The notes under the pieces were generated by a model that saw only the letters and a program-made list of their open reading frames with translations, was not told the DNA's origin and did no database searches. The translations under genes and the position numbers were made by a program. Source: Pseudomonadota bacterium (lineage in GTDB: Bacteria; Pseudomonadota; Alphaproteobacteria; CACIAM-22H2). From it: DNA of 8,141 nt. The DNA is taken from NCBI GenBank assembly GCA_020161965.1, contig JAIUNH010000151.1, positions 1 to 8,141 on the forward strand. Direction: 5' to 3'. Position 1 is the stretch's first letter, and every line of letters begins with the position of its first letter. Below are positions 5,609 to 8,141 of this stretch, one piece after another.

Positions 5609-6166
5609 TCAGTAAACGAAACCTTTCTTCGCCGCCTTCATCCAAGGCGGGTTCCGCTTGGCAATACGTTTGTAAGCGGGGCAGGTTTCGCGGTGCGCAC
5701 CGGGCAGATAGCCGATGCTCATCAGAAATTCGCCGACAATCTCCCCGCCGGTGAATTTGAAGGTCTTGGCGAAGACCTTGCACCATTCCTTCTTGGTCAG
5801 CGGATGGTGCGCGGCGATCCAATCGGCGAAGGACCCGTGCGACTTGGCGATGCCGAGGATCACATTCGCGTTGTGGATCGCGGCGGCGACCTTCAAGCGA
5901 TTGCGCACGATGCCCGCATCGGCCAGCAAGCGCGCGGTATCCTTGGCGCCGAAACGCGCGACCTTGGCGACCGAAAACCCGGCATAGGCTTCGCGGAAGC
6001 CGTCGCGCTTTTTCAGCATCAATTCCCAGGACAGGCCGGCCTGGTTGATCTCCAGCAACAACCGCTCGAACAGCGCGTCGTCGCCGGTCAGCGGGAAACC
6101 GTATTCGCCGTCGTGATAGGGCCCGTGCAGCGCATGGCCGGGAGCGATGTCGCAATAGCCGCTCAT
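5609..6166 (-). CDS. tag: DNA-3-methyladenine glycosylase I (Tag family, divergent subtype)
   Basis: Tag excises 3-methyladenine from alkylated DNA as the first step of base-excision repair. The 185-residue protein aligns by eye with the E. coli enzyme at an offset of about one residue: Glu39 in LFERLLLEINQAGLSW corresponds to the active-site Glu38, Tyr17 and Trp47 to the base-binding Tyr16 and Trp46, and the zinc set C5, H18, H158, C162 keeps the C4-H17/H175-C179 spacing. GIVRNRLKVAAAIHNA (85-100) is the family helix-hairpin core, and KFTGGEIVGEFLMSIGYLPG leads to the C-terminal zinc ligands. Oddities: the usual YHDxEWG is YHDGEYG, and the usual Cys-x-Trp start is CDI, so this is a divergent branch, possibly with altered substrate range. 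Start ATG (6166-6164) lies 4 nt after the DUF1467 stop, so it is the last gene of a coupled mce-DUF1467-tag unit. The strong motif retention makes function likely. Confidence 0.88.
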   Translation of the reverse strand: MSGYCDIAPGHALHGPYHDGEYGFPLTGDDALFERLLLEINQAGLSWELMLKKRDGFREAYAGFSVAKVARFGAKDTARLLADAGIVRNRLKVAAAIHNANVILGIAKSHGSFADWIAAHHPLTKKEWCKVFAKTFKFTGGEIVGEFLMSIGYLPGAHRETCPAYKRIAKRNPPWMKAAKKGFVY

Positions 6167-6170
6167 CGGT

Positions 6171-6428
6171 TCAGCGCGGCGGCAATTGCAGCGCGTCGCG
6201 CACCGGCAGCAAATCCGAATGCACGATCGCGAAGATGATCAGCCAAACGACCGCGGCGACGATGCTGGTCCAGATCACCTTCTTGCCCATCATCGGCTTT
6301 TCGGGGGCGCCGGTCATTTGCCCCTTCCCGCCCGGAATCTCGGTCGGCTTCACGCCGAAGGGCAACACGGCGAACAGCACGATCCACCAGATCACCACAT
6401 ACATCGCGATGGCGGTGAACGGCGTCAT
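6171..6428 (-). CDS. DUF1467 family small inner-membrane protein
   Basis: This is an 85-residue protein of unknown function, recognised as DUF1467 by its pattern: an N-terminal helix containing YVVIWWIVLFAVLPFGV (10-26), a short hydrophilic loop rich in Pro, Gly and Lys (27-50), and a second helix at about 51-69. Two membrane segments and no enzyme motif suggest a membrane-embedded accessory role. The family is, from memory, essentially alphaproteobacterial and repeatedly found beside mce and proS. Start ATG (6428-6426) overlaps the mce stop as ATGA, so it is translationally coupled to the epimerase, and tag follows after 4 nt. Length is typical. Confidence 0.85.
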   Translation of the reverse strand: MTPFTAIAMYVVIWWIVLFAVLPFGVKPTEIPGGKGQMTGAPEKPMMGKKVIWTSIVAAVVWLIIFAIVHSDLLPVRDALQLPPR

Positions 6429-6829
6429 GCTTGTTCGAGCTCCACCAGCGTACCGGCGAAATCCTTCGGGTGCAGGAACAGCACGGGCTTGTCGTGCGCG
6501 CCGATCTTCGGCTCGCCATCGCCTAGCACGCGGGCACCCTGCGCTTTCAAGCGGTCACGCGCGGCGAGGATGTCGTCGACCTCGTAGCAGACATGGTGCA
6601 TCCCGCCCGACGGATGATCGGCAAGGAATTTCGCGATCGGCGATTTTTCGCCAAAGGGATGCAGCAACTCGATCTTGGTGTTGTCGAGTTCGACGAATAC
6701 CGTCGTCACGCCGTGGGCGGGCAGATCGACCGGGGCAGAGACCTTGGCGCCCAAGGTCTCGCGATAGGTGCGCGACGCGGCGGCCAGGTCCGGCACGACG
6801 ATCGCGACATGGTTCAAACGGCCGATCAT
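6425..6829 (-). CDS. mce: methylmalonyl-CoA epimerase
   Basis: This enzyme interconverts (S)- and (R)-methylmalonyl-CoA, linking propionyl-CoA carboxylase to B12-dependent methylmalonyl-CoA mutase. The 134-residue protein is a two-repeat glyoxalase/VOC fold. The expected metal ligands are present: His7 in LNHVAI, Glu54 in KIELLHP (Gln or Glu in the family), His79 in GGMHHVCYEV and Glu130 in GTLVELEQ. Family stretches such as PDLAAASRTYRETLGA, VTTVFVELDNTKIELL and FLHPKDFAGTLVELEQ support the specific epimerase assignment over generic VOC proteins. ATG at 6829-6827 is preceded two codons upstream by an in-frame TAG, so no longer start exists; the ribosome binding site is weak. It is separated from rnj by a structured repeat and overlaps DUF1467 by 4 nt. 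Confidence 0.93.
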   Translation of the reverse strand: MIGRLNHVAIVVPDLAAASRTYRETLGAKVSAPVDLPAHGVTTVFVELDNTKIELLHPFGEKSPIAKFLADHPSGGMHHVCYEVDDILAARDRLKAQGARVLGDGEPKIGAHDKPVLFLHPKDFAGTLVELEQA

Positions 6830-6850
6830 GACCTAGGGAATATCACTCCT

Positions 6851-6939
6851 CGTCACCCCGGCCAAGCCGATGCGATGGCATCGGCGCCGAGCCGGGGTCT
6901 GGAGATCCCGGGTCTCGCTCACGCTCGCCCGGGATGACG
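6851..6939. repeat. REP-like intergenic palindromic element
   Basis: The outer arms CGTCACCCCGG (6851-6861) and CCGGGATGACG (6929-6939) are inverted repeats with one mismatch. Two hairpins lie inside. The first is CCCCGGC/GCCGGGG (6856-6862 with 6891-6897) enclosing CCGATGC/GCATCGG (6867-6873 with 6878-6884) around GATG. The second is ATCCCGGG/CCCGGGAT (6905-6912 with 6928-6935) around a 15-nt loop containing GCTCACGCTC. The CGTCA-CCCCGG...CCGGGATGACG ends are a pattern I know from dispersed intergenic repeats in alphaproteobacteria. It nearly fills the 118-bp rnj-mce gap and may protect or process the transcript. Confidence 0.7.
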
Positions 6940-6947
6940 GGTAACCC

Positions 6948-8141
6948 TCAGACCCGCACGACGTGGATCTGCGCGACCGGCTTTTTGCCCAAACGCTGGT
7001 TGACGAGCTTGCGCACCGCGCGGCGCGCGGCTTCGGCGATCTCGCCTTCCGGCGCCTTGTCGGGCACGCGGGCAACGGCACCACGCACCGCCTCGATCAG
7101 ATCGTCGGCCAATTCGTCGCCCGGATCGTCGGCGTCGATCAGGCCGGGGGCCGAGACTTGCGGATCGGCCATCAAGCGGCCCTTGCGATCGACCACGACG
7201 GTCGCGACGACGGCGCCGTTCCACAGCAGCTTCGCCCGGCCGCGCACCACGGCGCCGTCGACCGGCAGCAAGCGCCCGCCATCGACCGCCCAGCGCCCCG
7301 ATTGCACATGATCGACGATTTCCGGCCCGCCGGGCAGATCCAAGCGGATGATCTGACCGTTCTCCGGCACGATCTGGAACGGCACTTGGCAATCGCGTGC
7401 CAAGCCGGCATGCGCGGTCATGTGCAGATGTTCGCCATGCACGGGGATCGCGATGCGCGGACGGATCCATTGATACATCGACGACAGCTCGTCGCGGCAC
7501 GGATGGCCCGAGACATGAATGGGTGCATCGCGATCGGTGACGACCTTCACGCCCAGGCGCATCAACTGGTTCTGCATCCGCCCGACCGCGCGGTCGTTGC
7601 CGGGAATGGTGCGCGAGGAGAACAGGACCCAATCGTCCTCTTCCAGCACGATATGCGGATGGTCGTCGGCCGCGATGCGCGACAAGGCCGCGCGCGGCTC
7701 GCCTTGCGAGCCCGTGCAGATCAGCGCAATCCGGTCGCGCGGCACGTAGCCTGCGTCCGTCTCGGTCATGAAAGGCGGCAGATCGGCGAGATAACCGTTC
7801 TCGCGCGCAGATTCGTAGATGCGCCACAGCGAACGGCCGACCAGCGCCACTTCGCGTCCCGCCGCACGCGCGGCACGCGCGATACTTTCCACCCGCGCGA
7901 CGTTGGACGCGAAACACGCGATCGCCACGCGCTGCGGGGCGGCGGCGATCTGCTTCACGAGTTCTTCGTAGACCGACCCTTCGGAACCGGACTCGCCGTC
8001 CTTGATCGCATTGGTGGAATCGCCGACGAGGGCCAAGACGCCCTCGTCGCCGACGCGGCGATACGCGTCCGCATCGGTCGTCGGGCCGATCAGCGGCTCG
8101 GCATCGAGCTTCCAATCGCCGGTATGCAGCACCGTACCGGC
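6948..8141 (-). CDS. rnj: ribonuclease J, C-terminal ~397 residues (5' end outside window)
   Basis: RNase J is a metallo-beta-lactamase/beta-CASP nuclease with endonuclease and 5'-3' exonuclease activity in mRNA decay and rRNA maturation. The visible part starts in frame at the window edge (AGTVLHTGDWKLD). In visible-residue numbers: HTGDWK (6-11) with the metal-binding Asp, GDSTNA (40-45), the beta-CASP ACFASNVARV (75-84), TGSQGE (143-148), SSRTIPGN (175-182), HVSGH (209-213), and IPVHGE (232-237) with the catalytic-region His. A C-terminal domain of about 140 residues follows, ending QIHVVRV. The HxHxDH zinc motif must lie upstream, outside the window. Given a usual length of ~550, about 160 N-terminal residues are missing. 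The apparent GTG at 8132 is an internal valine codon, not the start. No frameshift is seen. A palindromic repeat separates it from mce. Confidence 0.95.
   Translation of the reverse strand, partial: AGTVLHTGDWKLDAEPLIGPTTDADAYRRVGDEGVLALVGDSTNAIKDGESGSEGSVYEELVKQIAAAPQRVAIACFASNVARVESIARAARAAGREVALVGRSLWRIYESARENGYLADLPPFMTETDAGYVPRDRIALICTGSQGEPRAALSRIAADDHPHIVLEEDDWVLFSSRTIPGNDRAVGRMQNQLMRLGVKVVTDRDAPIHVSGHPCRDELSSMYQWIRPRIAIPVHGEHLHMTAHAGLARDCQVPFQIVPENGQIIRLDLPGGPEIVDHVQSGRWAVDGGRLLPVDGAVVRGRAKLLWNGAVVATVVVDRKGRLMADPQVSAPGLIDADDPGDELADDLIEAVRGAVARVPDKAPEGEIAEAARRAVRKLVNQRLGKKPVAQIHVVRV

Noticed and set aside
5544..6155. 203-codon minus-strand frame over tag
   Set aside because: Arg-rich out-of-phase reading. 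The tag frame carries all the family residues.
1..8141. CRISPR array, tRNA or rRNA gene, insertion sequence, phage or plasmid genes
   Set aside because: No regularly spaced repeats, tRNA cloverleaf, rRNA sequence, transposase/integrase motif or replication gene was seen on either strand.

Overview
The window is GC-rich (roughly 60-65% by eye) and reads almost entirely from the minus strand. Its gene content and order point to an alphaproteobacterium, probably of a Rhodospirillales-like lineage. The order rnj, mce, DUF1467, proS, lolC/E, lolD is a familiar alphaproteobacterial neighbourhood. The prolyl-tRNA synthetase is the short form that lacks a full editing insertion, there is a single LolC/E-type permease, and an alphaproteobacterial-style intergenic palindromic repeat is present.

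Read in the direction of transcription (right to left): (1) 8141-6948 is the C-terminal two thirds of ribonuclease J, cut by the window edge. (2) 6947-6830 is a spacer filled by a structured palindromic repeat. (3) 6829-5609 is a tight three-gene unit: methylmalonyl-CoA epimerase, a two-helix DUF1467 membrane protein (ATGA overlap) and a variant 3-methyladenine DNA glycosylase I (4-nt gap). (4) 5608-5323 is the only sizeable gap. It is AT-richer and carries a plausible plus-strand sigma-70 promoter followed about 110 nt later by a plus-strand intrinsic terminator, hence a candidate small RNA. (5) 5322-957 runs from an exported two-cysteine protein through proS, lolC/E (8 nt after proS) and lolD (8-nt overlap) to a predicted lipoprotein starting at TTG. 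(6) From 960 leftward, a conserved-looking gene of unknown function starts by a GTGA overlap with the lipoprotein gene. Its 3' end is lost at about 345-360, where the sequence switches to the last ~80 codons of a DUF499 (COG1483-type) ATPase gene. The final ~60 bases look GC-rich and possibly coding again but cannot be assigned.

Functionally, the central block supplies prolyl-tRNA and the inner-membrane machinery (LolC/E plus LolD) that releases lipoproteins for outer-membrane sorting. The next gene encodes a lipoprotein that would itself use this route. The right block covers RNA turnover (RNase J), propionate/methylmalonyl-CoA metabolism (mce) and alkylation repair (tag). No complete new system is visible. 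The unusual parts are the recombinant left edge with its remnant of a defence-associated gene family, the candidate small RNA at 5495-5603, and a small hairpin over the ribosome binding site of the TTG-started lipoprotein gene.
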